Positions 33,143 to 45,007 are shown, counted from the first letter of the stretch. The stretch is 64,000 nt of DNA from Halomonas huangheensis (GCF_001431725.1 NZ_CP013106.1:744001-808000), one strand, 5' to 3'. The notes: generated by a model not told the origin, from the letters alone. Program-made: numbers and translations.

Positions 33143-33573
33143 GGGACTTCCCTCCATTGGTCTCGCGTGGTGTGTAGTATCCTCGTTGTGCTCGGGTGTG
33201 ATGCCCTGTGGTTCATGGTGTTGCTGATGTGCATGGGACAGCCCACGACATCTCTACTCATACATGTCCAGCGCGGCAGGCAGCCCTCGAAAGTGGGGGG
33301 AAAGAGCCATGCCGTTACTGGGATATATATGCACGGAGCCGATACAAAATACAAGTTGCTATCGGTCGAAACTCCCCTGGTAAAGCGCCTCCTGGTAGAG
33401 CGTAGCCTGTTCCTGGCCAGGGAAGGGTTTGAAGTGTAGCTGATCTCGTTGACTCAGGCCGCGGGTGAAAGAAGAGGCGTTGCTCTTGCCTGTGCGTCCA
33501 TCTCTGTTGTTACACTCAAGGTCCGTTGCGCTGGCTGGCGCAGTGAACTCATGGCTCATATGGAGGTGCCATC
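33143..33573. other. gene-free stretch upstream of the DUF4399 gene
   Basis: 431 bp. Plus- and minus-strand frames here have no recognisable motif. It presumably contains the divergent promoters of the 101-residue gene and the DUF4399 gene; no clear box pair stands out. Confidence 0.5.
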
Positions 33574-34017
33574 ATGACGTTGACCACAAGGATAATTCCG
33601 GTGTTGCTGGGTGCTGCGCTGACATTGCCCGCCGTGACACAAGCGGCAGATCTGGAGCGCCTGTCGGCTCCCGAGGAAGCTCGGGTGTATTTCATCTCGC
33701 CTGAAGATGGCGATACCGTTTCGAGTCCAGTGACTGTGCGCATGGGGCTTGAAGGCATGGGTGTCGCACCAGCAGGTGCCGAAATCGGTGAAACCGGGCA
33801 CCACCACTTGTTGATTGATACCGCACTGGATGAAGTCGACCTGTCGGCACCATTACCGGCGACTGACAACATGGTCCACTTTGGCGGCGGGCAGACCGAA
33901 ACCAGCATTGAGCTGGAGCCGGGCGAGCACCAGTTGCAGTTGCTGTTCAATGACTACCGACATGTCAGTTTTGATCCGCCGCTGGCATCAGACGTCATCA
34001 CAATTACCGTGGAATAG
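33574..34017 (+). CDS. exported DUF4399 protein
   Basis: 147 residues with a signal peptide (about 1-24, ending TQAAD). The mature part matches DUF4399: VYFISPEDGDTVSSPVTVRMG and the His-rich GETGHHHLLIDT, then ELEPGEHQLQLLFNDYRH. Periplasmic, function unknown; the clustered His might bind metal. GGAGG precedes the ATG. The next gene, also an envelope protein, starts 47 bp later. Confidence 0.82.
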   Translation: MTLTTRIIPVLLGAALTLPAVTQAADLERLSAPEEARVYFISPEDGDTVSSPVTVRMGLEGMGVAPAGAEIGETGHHHLLIDTALDEVDLSAPLPATDNMVHFGGGQTETSIELEPGEHQLQLLFNDYRHVSFDPPLASDVITITVE

Positions 34018-34064
34018 ATGGCTGCGTCAGGTGTTGGCTGGGCCAGCGGATCAAGAGCAACAGG

Positions 34065-34826
34065 ATGAAAGGGATGATTCGGCTGGCCGGCCTGGCGGTG
34101 GTTTTGCCATTGCTGGCAGGTTGTATGCCTGGTTCGAGCGAAGGCGACGATAGCGCTCTGGGTCAGCTTCCTGCCAGCTTTCGCGGTCATTTTCCGTGCG
34201 AGGATTGCAAGGAGATACGCGAAGAGTTGGCGCTGTTCGATGACGGCGCCTTGTTGCTGAAGCGTGTCTATCTCGGGCCGGGAGAGACCCGGCGTGATGT
34301 TATTCGAGGGAGCTGGCAATCACGCCATGCACGCCAGTTGTCGTTGCTCAATGAACATGGTGAAGAGGTCGCTCGTTGGCAGCTTGCCGACAACGGCGAT
34401 CTGGTAATGAACTCGTCTGCGCAGGACAAGGATGAGTCACGTCTGGCGCGGTTACCGCAGTATGTTGGTGAACCGCTGGAAGATCGCTATTGGCGTGTGC
34501 TGGAGATTGATGGCCAGCCAGTGGATGTCAGCGATGCATTCACGCGCGAACCCCACCTGGTATTGCATTCCAGTGAGTTACGTATCGCCGGCAGCAACGG
34601 CTGTAACCCTCTGATGGGCAGCTATCGGCTGAGTGACGGGCAGCATATCGATTTCGAGCAGATGGCTTCGACACGCGGTGCCTGTGCACCGGATGTGATG
34701 GCGGTGGCTGAGGCGTTCGAGAAGGTACTGCTTGCCACAGCCAGCTGGCGGATACTGGCGGACCATCTTGAACTGCATAACGATGCCGGCGAGGTACTGG
34801 CCAGCTTCGAGGTTGTCCACCTGTAG
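34065..34826 (+). CDS. NlpE-N/META (HslJ) two-domain lipoprotein
   Basis: 253 residues. Lipobox LLAGC with lipidated Cys at residue 20. An NlpE-like N-terminal domain follows (about 35-120), with the CxxC motif in FPCEDCKEI. The second half (about 145-250) is a META/HslJ domain: YWRVLEIDGQPV, LRIAGSNGCNPLMGSY and STRGAC. In E. coli, NlpE signals envelope or copper stress to Cpx, while HslJ confers novobiocin resistance, in separate proteins. I infer an outer-membrane stress-linked role. Confidence 0.8.
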   Translation: MKGMIRLAGLAVVLPLLAGCMPGSSEGDDSALGQLPASFRGHFPCEDCKEIREELALFDDGALLLKRVYLGPGETRRDVIRGSWQSRHARQLSLLNEHGEEVARWQLADNGDLVMNSSAQDKDESRLARLPQYVGEPLEDRYWRVLEIDGQPVDVSDAFTREPHLVLHSSELRIAGSNGCNPLMGSYRLSDGQHIDFEQMASTRGACAPDVMAVAEAFEKVLLATASWRILADHLELHNDAGEVLASFEVVHL

Positions 34827-34884
34827 TTCGACACTGGTCGTTACCGGGGATGGTTGTGGCCCTGGATGACGGGTGGCCAGGAGT

Positions 34885-36042
34885 TCATGGATGCTGGTCC
34901 TGCTGGTGGTCGCCATCCTCGAACATGTCATCCTGATGTCCGTATTCAGCCTGCCCTCGCCTTGATTCAACATGCTGGCAGATAATGCGATCACGCCCTT
35001 CGGCCTTGGCGCGATACAGCAGGTGATCGGCACGATTGATGACCACATCATAGGGAATGCCGGGTGGCAGGTTGGTGACCCCCATGCTTATGGTCAGCGG
35101 GATCTGCTCTCCGTGGTGCTGTGTGGGATTATCATGCAGGTACTGTCGGAAGCTCTCCATGACCGGCATGATCTTCTTGACGCTGGTTCCGGGAAAGATC
35201 AGCAGAAACTCCTCTCCTCCCCAACGACAGAGCACATCCGAGCTGCGAAAGTGCCTGGTCAACATGTCTGATATTTGAACCAGACAGGCATCGCCGACCT
35301 TGTGTCCGTAGCGGTCATTGATTTGCTTGAAATGATCGATGTCCAACAGCGCGATGCTGCATGGCGATTTGTTGCGCTGTTGCTGTATGGAAACCTGGCG
35401 CAGGTAGTCACTGGAAAAACGGCGATTGAACAGTCCGGTCAGCGAATCACGGGTTGCCATAGTGGTCAGGCTGCGTTCCTGCATCTCGTAGACACAGCGC
35501 ACCAGCATGGCGAACAGAACCATTGCTGATAACGCCACACTGAGATTGAGTGTGGCGGCAATGGAAGGCAGGTTGGAGCCGCTGGGAAGTGGTAGTAGCG
35601 AGTCCGGTAGGCGCTCGAGTGCCAGAAATTCCAGCATGCCCAGAAAGCCGATCAGCAGCGACCGCCACTTGGGCATGTTCGGGCTCAGGGTAACCAGACA
35701 GGAAAGTGGCAACAGGTAGTAGTGGAAACCGGCAGCAGTGCCCAACGTGACAGTGACGATGCCTGCATGGGTATAGGCCTCGATGCTGATCAGATAGATA
35801 GCCTGGTTATGGTTGCCTCGGAGGTTGGCCAGCAGCGCACCCAGCCACATGAGTACCCCGCCAACATTGAGCCAGGCAAGGCCTGGGTGGTCATAGGCGA
35901 GGAACAGGAAGATGAAACAGAGATGGGCGATGGCGCCGATCACACTCGCCCAATGGATCAGGAAGAACTTGCGATAGTTCTGACTGTGGACCCGGTGTGG
36001 CTTACCTTGGGAAATATGGGCAGTAAATGAAGGCTCTCGCAT
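34885..36042 (-). CDS. membrane diguanylate cyclase (GGDEF)
   Basis: About 385 residues. Six or so membrane segments occupy residues 30-200, a MASE-like sensor region; the GGDEF domain follows, with active-site GGEEF near residue 274 in CRWGGEEFLLIFPG and substrate loop DIDHFKQINDRYGH. It should make cyclic di-GMP. No clear RxxD inhibitory site is seen in the segment before GGEEF. I use the Met of MREPSFTA; a further-upstream ATG at 36120 cannot be excluded. Confidence 0.85.
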   Translation of the reverse strand: MREPSFTAHISQGKPHRVHSQNYRKFFLIHWASVIGAIAHLCFIFLFLAYDHPGLAWLNVGGVLMWLGALLANLRGNHNQAIYLISIEAYTHAGIVTVTLGTAAGFHYYLLPLSCLVTLSPNMPKWRSLLIGFLGMLEFLALERLPDSLLPLPSGSNLPSIAATLNLSVALSAMVLFAMLVRCVYEMQERSLTTMATRDSLTGLFNRRFSSDYLRQVSIQQQRNKSPCSIALLDIDHFKQINDRYGHKVGDACLVQISDMLTRHFRSSDVLCRWGGEEFLLIFPGTSVKKIMPVMESFRQYLHDNPTQHHGEQIPLTISMGVTNLPPGIPYDVVINRADHLLYRAKAEGRDRIICQHVESRRGQAEYGHQDDMFEDGDHQQDQHP

Positions 36043-36512
36043 GCATGGTCGCTCCGGTGGTGACTGGCCCTGTTTCGATCCGTCAGGAGGAGTACGCTCC
36101 TCGGGCGATACAGACTTCATGCCATGGCACTGATTCCATGAGCCGAGTATCAAGGTTAGATAATATACATCAAGTATAGGAACAGTCGGTCGACATCAGA
36201 AACTCAGCAGGGCAGGCGTTGCCGGGGGAACCGCCGATATCATGCAAGCGGTGCAACTCGATGCGGACGCTATCGAGAAAATGCTCAGTTGCACAGTCGG
36301 TTGTTTACGGAAGACCATGTGGATTACGGGAGAACTAGTTGATTACGGAAGAACTAGTTGATTACGGAAGAATGGGTGGTCAACTGAAAAATTGAGTGGA
36401 AGACGGCAGGTGCGGATTCTGCGCCTGTATGGCAGCAAACCACCAGTCCAGAGTCTGCCCGGGGCCGATCATCGGACAACCGGGCAGGGGCGCATTTCTG
36501 TTGATCTCTTGA
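36043..36512. other. gene-free stretch with 19-bp repeats
   Basis: 470 bp between the diguanylate cyclase and the YebC-family gene. Apart from the tandem repeat at 36321-36376 nothing recognisable is present. Confidence 0.5.
36321..36376. repeat. 19-20-bp tandem repeat
   Basis: GATTACGGAAGAACTAGTT at 36341 is preceded by a near copy (36321, 20 bp) and followed by a partial copy from 36360. A more diverged TTTACGGAAGA occurs at 36304. Confidence 0.85.
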
Positions 36513-37232
36513 TCAGGACAGTTCGGCGCTATGGTAAACGTTCTGTACATCGTCCAGTTCGTTGAGCATGTCCAGCAGCTTCTCGAACAGCGCGATATCA
36601 TCGCCTTCGACAGGCGTTGTTGCTTGAGGAAGGTATTGGATTTCCTCGATCTCGAGGTCGATATCGCTGAAAGCATCGTGCAGTGCCTGACGCGTTTTGG
36701 CGAAGTCGGTCGGCGGAGCAAAGACGGTAATCTGACCATTTTCGCTTTCGATGTCGGTGACATCAACTTCCGCTTCCATCAAGGCTTCCAGTACTGCTTC
36801 CTCATCTTCACCGGCGAAGGCAAAAATCGCGAGGTGGTCGAACATGTGGCTGACACTTCCGGGAGTGCCGATCTTGCTCTTGGTCTTGGTAAAGCAGGCT
36901 CGTACATCGCCGAAGGTGCGGTTGGGGTTATCGGTCAAGCACTCAACGATCACCATGGCGTTACCGGGGCCAAAACCCTCGTAGCGTGCTGCGGCATAGT
37001 CTTCACCGCCAACACCCGCGGCTTTCTCCAGCGCCTTTTCGATCACGTGAGAGGGAACTTGATCCTTCTTGGCACGATCCAGCAGACCACGCAGGGAAAG
37101 GTTGCCGTTGGGATCGCTCCCGCCTGCTTTGGCGCAGACATAGATCTCGCGACCGTATTTGCTGTACACCTTGGTCTTGGCGGCGGCCGTCTTGGCCATG
37201 GATTCCTTGCGGTTCTGGAAGGCCCTACCCAT
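36513..37232 (-). CDS. YebC/PmpR-family protein (YeeN-like)
   Basis: 239 residues starting [21 protein letters not shown], which matches the YeeN-like branch of the YebC family. Conserved [32 protein letters not shown] and the acidic C-terminal domain are present. YebC-family proteins were long called DNA-binding regulators; more recent work assigns them to relieving ribosome stalls at proline stretches, and either role is possible. The chosen start excludes 16 upstream codons. Confidence 0.85.
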   Translation of the reverse strand: MGRAFQNRKESMAKTAAAKTKVYSKYGREIYVCAKAGGSDPNGNLSLRGLLDRAKKDQVPSHVIEKALEKAAGVGGEDYAAARYEGFGPGNAMVIVECLTDNPNRTFGDVRACFTKTKSKIGTPGSVSHMFDHLAIFAFAGEDEEAVLEALMEAEVDVTDIESENGQITVFAPPTDFAKTRQALHDAFSDIDLEIEEIQYLPQATTPVEGDDIALFEKLLDMLNELDDVQNVYHSAELS

Positions 37233-37920
37233 TGCATCATCCTGTAGCGTAGAAACACGAGACAGAATTCTACGAAACACAGCCGGGAGCGAACAGCGTT
37301 ATTTCCTTCCAGTCCCCGGAAAATGCCGCTGATATCGACGAAAGTGTGACCTCCGGGGGGGATTTCTCTATCGAGAGCTCAGTCTCTTCTGCCGCTTGTA
37401 CGTCGCCGGGCGGCCCCAAGCTGGCCGTGCCGATATTGATCGGCAGCAATCCTGTGTTGGAATGGTAAGGTAAGCTTGGGCTCTTCTTCGCTGTATTGTC
37501 TGTGGGAGCTGTCTGTGGAAGCTGCCTGTGGGACGGCGGTCTCCGCTATGTTGTGAAGAAACCTTCAGGAAGGATGCAGGAACGATAGGCGCGATGGGTG
37601 TTATCCGGCACCTGGATCTCGGGGAGAGCCGAAAGACCACTGTCGTTGGGCGTTGCTTATAGTGCTCGTCGCTCTCAAGGCTCATTGTTCTCGAACGAGC
37701 GTGGGAAATGACCGATTCATGGTGTCGCCGCAGACATGGCTGGGTGATGGCAATATCGTGGTGTGGAAACTGTCGGAAGTAGCGCTTCTGAAAAAAAACG
37801 CCTGGAGTCGATGTAGGTCAACATATGAAGTATGTATATAGCTACTTCGCTCGGTAACCGGTTTCGGAGAAGGCGATGACTATCTTGCTGAGTCATTTGG
37901 GCTGCCCATGAGGAGTCGCT
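37233..37920. other. 688-bp gap between the YebC-family and GGDEF-EAL genes
   Basis: No protein-like frame was found on either strand. It holds a 13-bp triple repeat at 37499-37537. The stretch 37,800-37,860 is AT-richer and may contain the promoter of the downstream gene, but no clear boxes are seen. Homologous genes may have decayed here, but I see no remnant. Confidence 0.5.
37499..37537. repeat. 13-bp tandem repeat
   Basis: TCTGTGGGAGCTG, TCTGTGGAAGCTG and a third, more diverged unit lie head to tail from 37499 to 37537. Confidence 0.75.
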
Positions 37921-40900
37921 ATGCCCACAGGCAATAACACGACTACCTCGATATCGAGGCGATATCGGCAGGCTGTTCTGTTGTATGGGCTATCGCTGTT
38001 GTTGCTGGTCGTGGGGCTCTCCTGGGTTATTCGTGCCCAGTACCTGGCCGAACTGCAGGCTGCCGAGCAGCGCCTCAGTGCCAAATCGGCGTTGATGGTT
38101 GAACTGATCGAGAGCACCTTTTCCACCAGCAGTCAGTCTCTGCTTGGGCTGGCCGATATGTTGGACTCCACTGCTGGCGGCCCATTGCCGGGGCATGCGG
38201 CACTTAGTGAGCTATTGAACAAGCGCAATAGCACGCTGCCCTACATTGACGATCTGATCATCACCGATTTAACCGGCCGCATCGTGGCGCGTTCGGCGCC
38301 TCGGCTCGGCCAACCGCTGTCGATACACCAGTTCGATATCTATCGGAACCTGCAGCGGGCTGAGGATGGATTCGTGGTATCACCGGTTTACTGGGCCAGT
38401 AGTGCCGAAGGCTATCGTATATTGATTGCGCGTTGGCTGAAGGATGGTAGCGGCCAGATCAGGGCCGCGGGCCTGGCGCGCCTGACTCCGGTGATGCTGA
38501 GTAACCTGCTGGGTGAGCTGGATCTGGTCGATGGTGAAAGTATCGCCATCGTCGATGAAAAGGCGCAACTGGTTGCGCGCCTCCCCGAGTCAAACTTCGC
38601 GCTGGGCGACGTGATCAATGGTCCAGATACCGCGCTCTACGTGAATGAAGAAGCCGCCACGACCCGTTTTATGGAGTATTCGCCGATTGACGGGGATCTG
38701 CGTTTGTATGTCTCCATGCGAGCCGGAAACCTGCCTCTGTGGGTGGTGCTGGGGCAGGGCATCCATGAATTGGTGATGGGCCTGGTGATACGCCTGTGGC
38801 CTCTGGTGTTTACAGGCCTGCTGCTGGCACTGATGGGGATGATATTGCTGCGGCATCTGTTTGCACAATGGCGTATAGAGCAGGCACTGCGTAGTGAAGT
38901 GGTTGAACGACAGAGGGCCGAGCAGGAGGCGCAGAGCGGTGAGGCGCATTTGCAGACATTGATGAACTCGATGCAGGATTTGATCCTTGTTCTGACTGTC
39001 GAGGGCCGTTTCACCTACGTCCACGCTGGCAATGAGTCACAGTTGTTGGCGCCTCCCGCCGAAATGATCGGCATGCACTATTCTGATCTGCTTCCTGAAC
39101 ATATCTGTGAACGTGTCGATGCGACTTTTCGGCAGGTATTGCAGGCAGGTTCACCACAGCGCGTCGACTATCGTCTCGAATTCGATGAGTCTCCAGCCTG
39201 GTTCTCCGCATTGTTGAGTCCAGTGCTCGATTCCGAGGGGAAAATCGATGCGGTGCTGGTCGTTGTCCGTGATGTTACCGAAGACCGCGACCAACAGGTT
39301 CAATTGAGCATTGCTGCCACCGCTTTCGAAACTCATCTCGGCATGATGATCACCGATGAGCATGGCGTCATTCTCAAGGTCAACCGAACGTTTACAGAAA
39401 TTACCGGGTACAGCGAAGATGAAGTACGAGGGCGGAACCCACGTATGCTCAGCGCAGGTCGGCACGACGGCGATTTCTACCGACGGCTATGGGAGCAGGT
39501 CAGTCGTCATGGCTCATGGCAGGGGGAAATCTGGAATCGTCGCAAGAATAATCAGGTCTATCCGCAGTGGCTGACGATCAGTGCTGTGCGCGATGCCAAC
39601 GACAACCTTACCCACTACGTTGGCACTCTCAGCGACATCACTGAACGCAAGGCCGCAGAGCGCGAAATCCACCAGCTTGCCTTCTATGATCCGCTTACCG
39701 GGCTACCCAATCGGCGTCTAATGCTCAACCGTCTCGAGGAAGCGCTCGCGAGCGGTGAGCAAAAAGAACAGTACGGCGCCATGCTGTTCCTTGATGTGGA
39801 CAACTTCAAGCAGATCAACGACAGCCTTGGCCATCATGGCGGTGACGATATCCTGCAGGCTGCTGCGGAGCGTATGGAGTCCGTCTTGCGTGACGGTGAT
39901 ACGTTGGCCCGGCTGGGAGGCGATGAATTTGTTGCTGTGCTGCGTGATTGCGGCAGAGACCCACGCGCTGTGGTGGAAGTTGTGCAGGATATTGCCCAGC
40001 AGATGCTGGGAGCGTTGGGCATGCCCTTTGTTCGCCATCAACAGCCCCTACTCCTGACCGCGAGTATCGGTATTACGCTGTTCCATGGCCGAACCTCGAC
40101 AGATGAGCTGCTGCGTCAGGCAGACATGGCACTTTTTCAGGCCAAGTCACTCGGTACCAACCAGGTGTGTTTCTTTGATCCAGAGCTTCAGGCACGCCTG
40201 CAAGAGCGTACCCAGTTGGAAAACGATCTTGGTCAGGCATTGGAGGAGCGACAGCTGTTCCTGGTCTATCAATGTCAGGTCGATGAACATGGCGATACCG
40301 TCGGCGCTGAAGCATTACTGCGTTGGCGACACCCTGAGCGTGGTCTGGTGTCTCCGGCGGAGTTCATACCTCTGGCGGAGTCGCGTCAGCTGATTCACAA
40401 GATCGGCCTCTGGGTGATCGAGTCGGCTTGTGAGGTGCTGGTTAAATGGGCACAGCAACCAGCGCTTGCTGACCTGACGTTGTCGGTCAATGTCAGCCCT
40501 CTCCAGTTCCAGGCGCTGGCTTTTGTCGATCAGGTACGGGAGATTCTGAGCCGGACTCGGGCACCTGCGCATCGGCTCAAGCTGGAAGTGACCGAATCGC
40601 TGTTTGTCGATGATCGCGATGACATCTGCCTGATGATGGAGGAACTGAAGAACCTCGGCGTCACCTTCTCACTCGACGACTTCGGTACCGGGTACTCTTC
40701 GTTGGCGTACCTGAAACGGCTGCCTCTGGATCAACTCAAGATCGACCAATCCTTTGTGCGTGACCTGCTCGAGAGCTCGACCAGCTCAGCTATCGTCGCC
40801 AGTACCATCGCCCTGGCGCATAGTCTTGATCTGGATGTGATTGCTGAAGGCGTGGAACGAGAAGACCAGCGTGCCTGGTTGCTGGAGCATGGTTGCCGAC

Positions 40901-40965
40901 GCTTTCAGGGCTATCTATTCGGCACACCAGCAACCCTCGATGAAGGTGACCTTATCCAGCGCTGA
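37921..40965 (+). CDS. PAS-PAS-GGDEF-EAL cyclic-di-GMP enzyme
   Basis: 1014 residues. A first membrane helix (about 18-38), a periplasmic sensor of about 240 residues resembling dCACHE domains, and a second helix (about 283-313) lead to two PAS domains (roughly 345-460 and 465-580; the second contains TEITGYSEDEVRGRNPRML). The GGDEF domain has intact RLGGDEF near 664-670, and the EAL domain starts with AEALLRW near 797 and has DDFGTGYSSL. Both catalytic motifs look intact, so it could make or break cyclic di-GMP. GAGGAG upstream supports the start. Confidence 0.88.
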   Translation: MPTGNNTTTSISRRYRQAVLLYGLSLLLLVVGLSWVIRAQYLAELQAAEQRLSAKSALMVELIESTFSTSSQSLLGLADMLDSTAGGPLPGHAALSELLNKRNSTLPYIDDLIITDLTGRIVARSAPRLGQPLSIHQFDIYRNLQRAEDGFVVSPVYWASSAEGYRILIARWLKDGSGQIRAAGLARLTPVMLSNLLGELDLVDGESIAIVDEKAQLVARLPESNFALGDVINGPDTALYVNEEAATTRFMEYSPIDGDLRLYVSMRAGNLPLWVVLGQGIHELVMGLVIRLWPLVFTGLLLALMGMILLRHLFAQWRIEQALRSEVVERQRAEQEAQSGEAHLQTLMNSMQDLILVLTVEGRFTYVHAGNESQLLAPPAEMIGMHYSDLLPEHICERVDATFRQVLQAGSPQRVDYRLEFDESPAWFSALLSPVLDSEGKIDAVLVVVRDVTEDRDQQVQLSIAATAFETHLGMMITDEHGVILKVNRTFTEITGYSEDEVRGRNPRMLSAGRHDGDFYRRLWEQVSRHGSWQGEIWNRRKNNQVYPQWLTISAVRDANDNLTHYVGTLSDITERKAAEREIHQLAFYDPLTGLPNRRLMLNRLEEALASGEQKEQYGAMLFLDVDNFKQINDSLGHHGGDDILQAAAERMESVLRDGDTLARLGGDEFVAVLRDCGRDPRAVVEVVQDIAQQMLGALGMPFVRHQQPLLLTASIGITLFHGRTSTDELLRQADMALFQAKSLGTNQVCFFDPELQARLQERTQLENDLGQALEERQLFLVYQCQVDEHGDTVGAEALLRWRHPERGLVSPAEFIPLAESRQLIHKIGLWVIESACEVLVKWAQQPALADLTLSVNVSPLQFQALAFVDQVREILSRTRAPAHRLKLEVTESLFVDDRDDICLMMEELKNLGVTFSLDDFGTGYSSLAYLKRLPLDQLKIDQSFVRDLLESSTSSAIVASTIALAHSLDLDVIAEGVEREDQRAWLLEHGCRRFQGYLFGTPATLDEGDLIQR

Positions 40966-41040
40966 GCCGGGTAGTTACGAGCAGCTCGAGTTGGAAGTCG
41001 GAAGATTCGAGCATGACAGCCAGTGGAGGAGCATTGACTG

Positions 41041-41448
41041 ATGTCGCAGGACAGGCTTGAGGAGAGCACTGTAGAGGAGAGTGCTGTAGAGAAGAGCTCG
41101 GAAGGGGAGAGTTCTGCATCAGTGGCCGATGGGCTGGCCCGAACACCGCAGCCACCTTATTACGCGGTGATCTTTACGTCGCTCAAGGCCGAATACGGTC
41201 ACGGCTATGCTGAGATGGCAGAGCGTATGCTGGAGCTGGCAGCCCAACAGCCGGGATTTCTCGGCGTGGAATCGGCTCGGGAGCAGCTGGGGATCACCGT
41301 TTCCTACTGGGCCAGCCGCGAAGCGATTGCTGCCTGGAAGGCCAATATCGAACATCGCGAAGCGCAACGCCTTGGTCGCGAACGCTGGTACAGCGCCTTT
41401 CGTACCCGCATCTGCCGGGTCGAACGTGAGTATGGCATGAGCGGGTAG
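41041..41448 (+). CDS. antibiotic biosynthesis monooxygenase (ABM)-domain protein
   Basis: 135 residues. The core (about 38-130; YYAVIFTSLKAEYGHGYAEM, QPGFLGVESAR, YWASREAIAAWKANIEHREAQ) matches small ABM-fold proteins, dimeric ferredoxin-like enzymes or heme-binding proteins of unknown substrate. The first 37 residues are Ser/Glu-rich and partly made of a five-residue repeat from a 15-bp DNA duplication. The real start could be internal. Confidence 0.75.
   Translation: MSQDRLEESTVEESAVEKSSEGESSASVADGLARTPQPPYYAVIFTSLKAEYGHGYAEMAERMLELAAQQPGFLGVESAREQLGITVSYWASREAIAAWKANIEHREAQRLGRERWYSAFRTRICRVEREYGMSG
41059..41088. repeat. in-frame 15-bp tandem repeat
   Basis: GAGGAGAGCACTGTA and GAGGAGAGTGCTGTA, with a more diverged third unit after them, encode Glu-Glu-Ser-Thr/Ala-Val repeats in the N-terminal tail of the ABM-domain protein. 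Confidence 0.8.
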
Positions 41449-41499
41449 CGGATGGCCGGGAGAGTCCGGCCAACCGGGATTGAGGCTAGTGGTGTGCGT

Positions 41500-42993
<1,494 letters not shown>

Positions 42994-43012
42994 ATAAGGC
43001 TCGCTGATCTGA

Positions 43013-44995
43013 TCAGTGACTTGAAGCGAGGTCGTCCGTGGCCAGCTCCACCCGGTTGCGGCCATTGCGTTTGGCTTCGTAGAGGGCCAGGTCGGCCTGA
43101 TGGAGCAGGTCTGCGACCACCAGAGTTCCGCTCTTGTACACTGCCACCCCGATGCTGATGGTAATTGGGCGGCCATCGGCGTGTTCGAGCCCCGAGTTGA
43201 ACACACCTTCACGCAACAGCTCGGCGATTGCCAAGCCTCGGTCCTGATTGGTATTCGGCAGCATCACTACGAATTCTTCTCCACCATAGCGTGCAAACAT
43301 GCCATCCCCCGGCGTCAATTGCTGCCCCAGTTTGGCGAGGTGGACCAGGGCGTGATCGCCCGCCTGGTGGCCCAACTGGTCATTGACCGACTTGAAATGG
43401 TCGATGTCGCACAGCAATACACACAGGGGAGTCTGTTCGGCGTAGGCTTCGATAGTGTTCATGAAGTGGCGGCGATTCGGGGCGCCGGTCAGTTCATCGT
43501 GGCGTGCCAACCATTCGACTTCGCTCTGCAACTGAGTACGTTTGCGTACCTCGCGGCGCAGCTCCTCATTGGAGCGGTTTACAGAGCGGTGCTGCAGGGC
43601 CATCTGGTGGCGGCCGAACAGCACCAGGTAGAGGAGGTAAGCGAGCACCAGGCCAACCGTGAGGCTCACAGAAGGCTGCCGGGAACGCTCGCTCAACAGC
43701 AGTTCGCGATTCGGCTGAGCGATAAGAGTGAGGGTGGTATGGCCGAATACCACGTCACTTTCCACTCGCCAGGGACCTGGCTGACCGAGTACCTGCCACT
43801 CCTTGAGTGGCTCATCATCATTCCACAGCCCCAGATAGAGGCGCTGCTTATCAAAAAGTCCTTCATGATAGAGGGTGTCCGCCATCAGCGGCAGACCGAC
43901 AACCATCGCCGCAACCCCCATCGGAGAGCCGTCCTGATAGGAGTTGATTGGCAGGTAATAGATCAGACCAGGAACGTTCTGCAGTAACGGCATGACGCCT
44001 GTCTGCTCTTCGGAGCGTTGTTCGAGGGCGCGTTGCAGCACCTCGATATTGGGTCGCTGTGTTTCCAGCACCTTCATGCCGACAAGGCCCATGTTGGCGG
44101 GATCCTGTGGATAGACATAGGATATTTCACCACTCTGCGTGACATAGCTGATGTTGAGAAAGTAGCGGAAATCCCGGTAGTAGCGCTCGGCCTGAGTGCT
44201 CCACTCACGCTCCTGTGGGGGGCGTCCGAGAATGCCCCAGAAATCGGCAAAACGTCGCATGGCGGTCAGGTGGGCATGGACCTCGGTACTGAGGCGCTCA
44301 GCCATGCGCTGGTAGCGGACATCGACGCTCTGGCGCAGCTTGGCGTCAGCGAGACTGCTCTGTTGGTACCAGAAGGCGATGGTCAGCACAGCGAGGATGG
44401 CGGAGGGCCACAGGGCGCGAGTCAAACTGCTGCGAGTGTGTCGCCATCCCTGGACGACGCCGATGAATTGGGCCAGCAGCAATAGTGCAATCAACGATAC
44501 GGTATAGGTGCTGCCACTGCGGACCAGGGGCGCAAAGCCATTGCCGGTTACTTGCAGGCCGACATTGGTCAGCAGGAGCAACGCGGCCAGCGTCTGTAGG
44601 AGTGGGGCTCCGAGGTTGGCGCGGGTGCGTGCCAACAGACTTAGCGTCAGCGTGATCAGCGCGGCCAGTTCGAGTCCGGGAGGGCGCCAGTCGTCGATAT
44701 TACTGCCCGATATCAACTGCTCTGCCCAGAGGTTGAATGAGGATACGGAAATCCAGTGCTCGGGAATCAGATAGCTGGCGAGCATGATGCCAAGCACCAA
44801 CAGCAGTGGCAGCGTAGTTACCAGTGACAGACGTGTACCACGCCCGTACCACAGGACCTGACACAAGGCGAGCGCAAAGCTGGTGATCCAACTGGCATGG
44901 AATCCCTGATACTTGATGGAAACGGGCTCGATGACGAGGCCCATAAAGGCAAGTAGTGTAGAGAGCAGACTGATTAGAAAAGCGGCTCGAATCAT
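43013..44995 (-). CDS. membrane diguanylate cyclase with periplasmic CHASE-like sensor
   Basis: 660 residues. About six membrane segments (1-210), then a periplasmic domain (about 225-440) whose segment YRDFRYFLNISYVTQSGE resembles CHASE sensors, a further membrane helix near 447-463, and a GGDEF domain with GGEEF near residue 570 (FARYGGEEFVVMLP) and DIDHFKSVNDQLGH. It should synthesise cyclic di-GMP in response to a periplasmic ligand. Confidence 0.85.
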   Translation of the reverse strand: MIRAAFLISLLSTLLAFMGLVIEPVSIKYQGFHASWITSFALALCQVLWYGRGTRLSLVTTLPLLLVLGIMLASYLIPEHWISVSSFNLWAEQLISGSNIDDWRPPGLELAALITLTLSLLARTRANLGAPLLQTLAALLLLTNVGLQVTGNGFAPLVRSGSTYTVSLIALLLLAQFIGVVQGWRHTRSSLTRALWPSAILAVLTIAFWYQQSSLADAKLRQSVDVRYQRMAERLSTEVHAHLTAMRRFADFWGILGRPPQEREWSTQAERYYRDFRYFLNISYVTQSGEISYVYPQDPANMGLVGMKVLETQRPNIEVLQRALEQRSEEQTGVMPLLQNVPGLIYYLPINSYQDGSPMGVAAMVVGLPLMADTLYHEGLFDKQRLYLGLWNDDEPLKEWQVLGQPGPWRVESDVVFGHTTLTLIAQPNRELLLSERSRQPSVSLTVGLVLAYLLYLVLFGRHQMALQHRSVNRSNEELRREVRKRTQLQSEVEWLARHDELTGAPNRRHFMNTIEAYAEQTPLCVLLCDIDHFKSVNDQLGHQAGDHALVHLAKLGQQLTPGDGMFARYGGEEFVVMLPNTNQDRGLAIAELLREGVFNSGLEHADGRPITISIGVAVYKSGTLVVADLLHQADLALYEAKRNGRNRVELATDDLASSH

Positions 44996-45007
44996 CCCCG
45001 TACCTGG

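Noticed and set aside
33122..33439. 105-codon plus-strand frame upstream of the DUF4399 gene
   Set aside because: Starts within the neighbouring divergent gene, has no recognised motif and no ribosome site.
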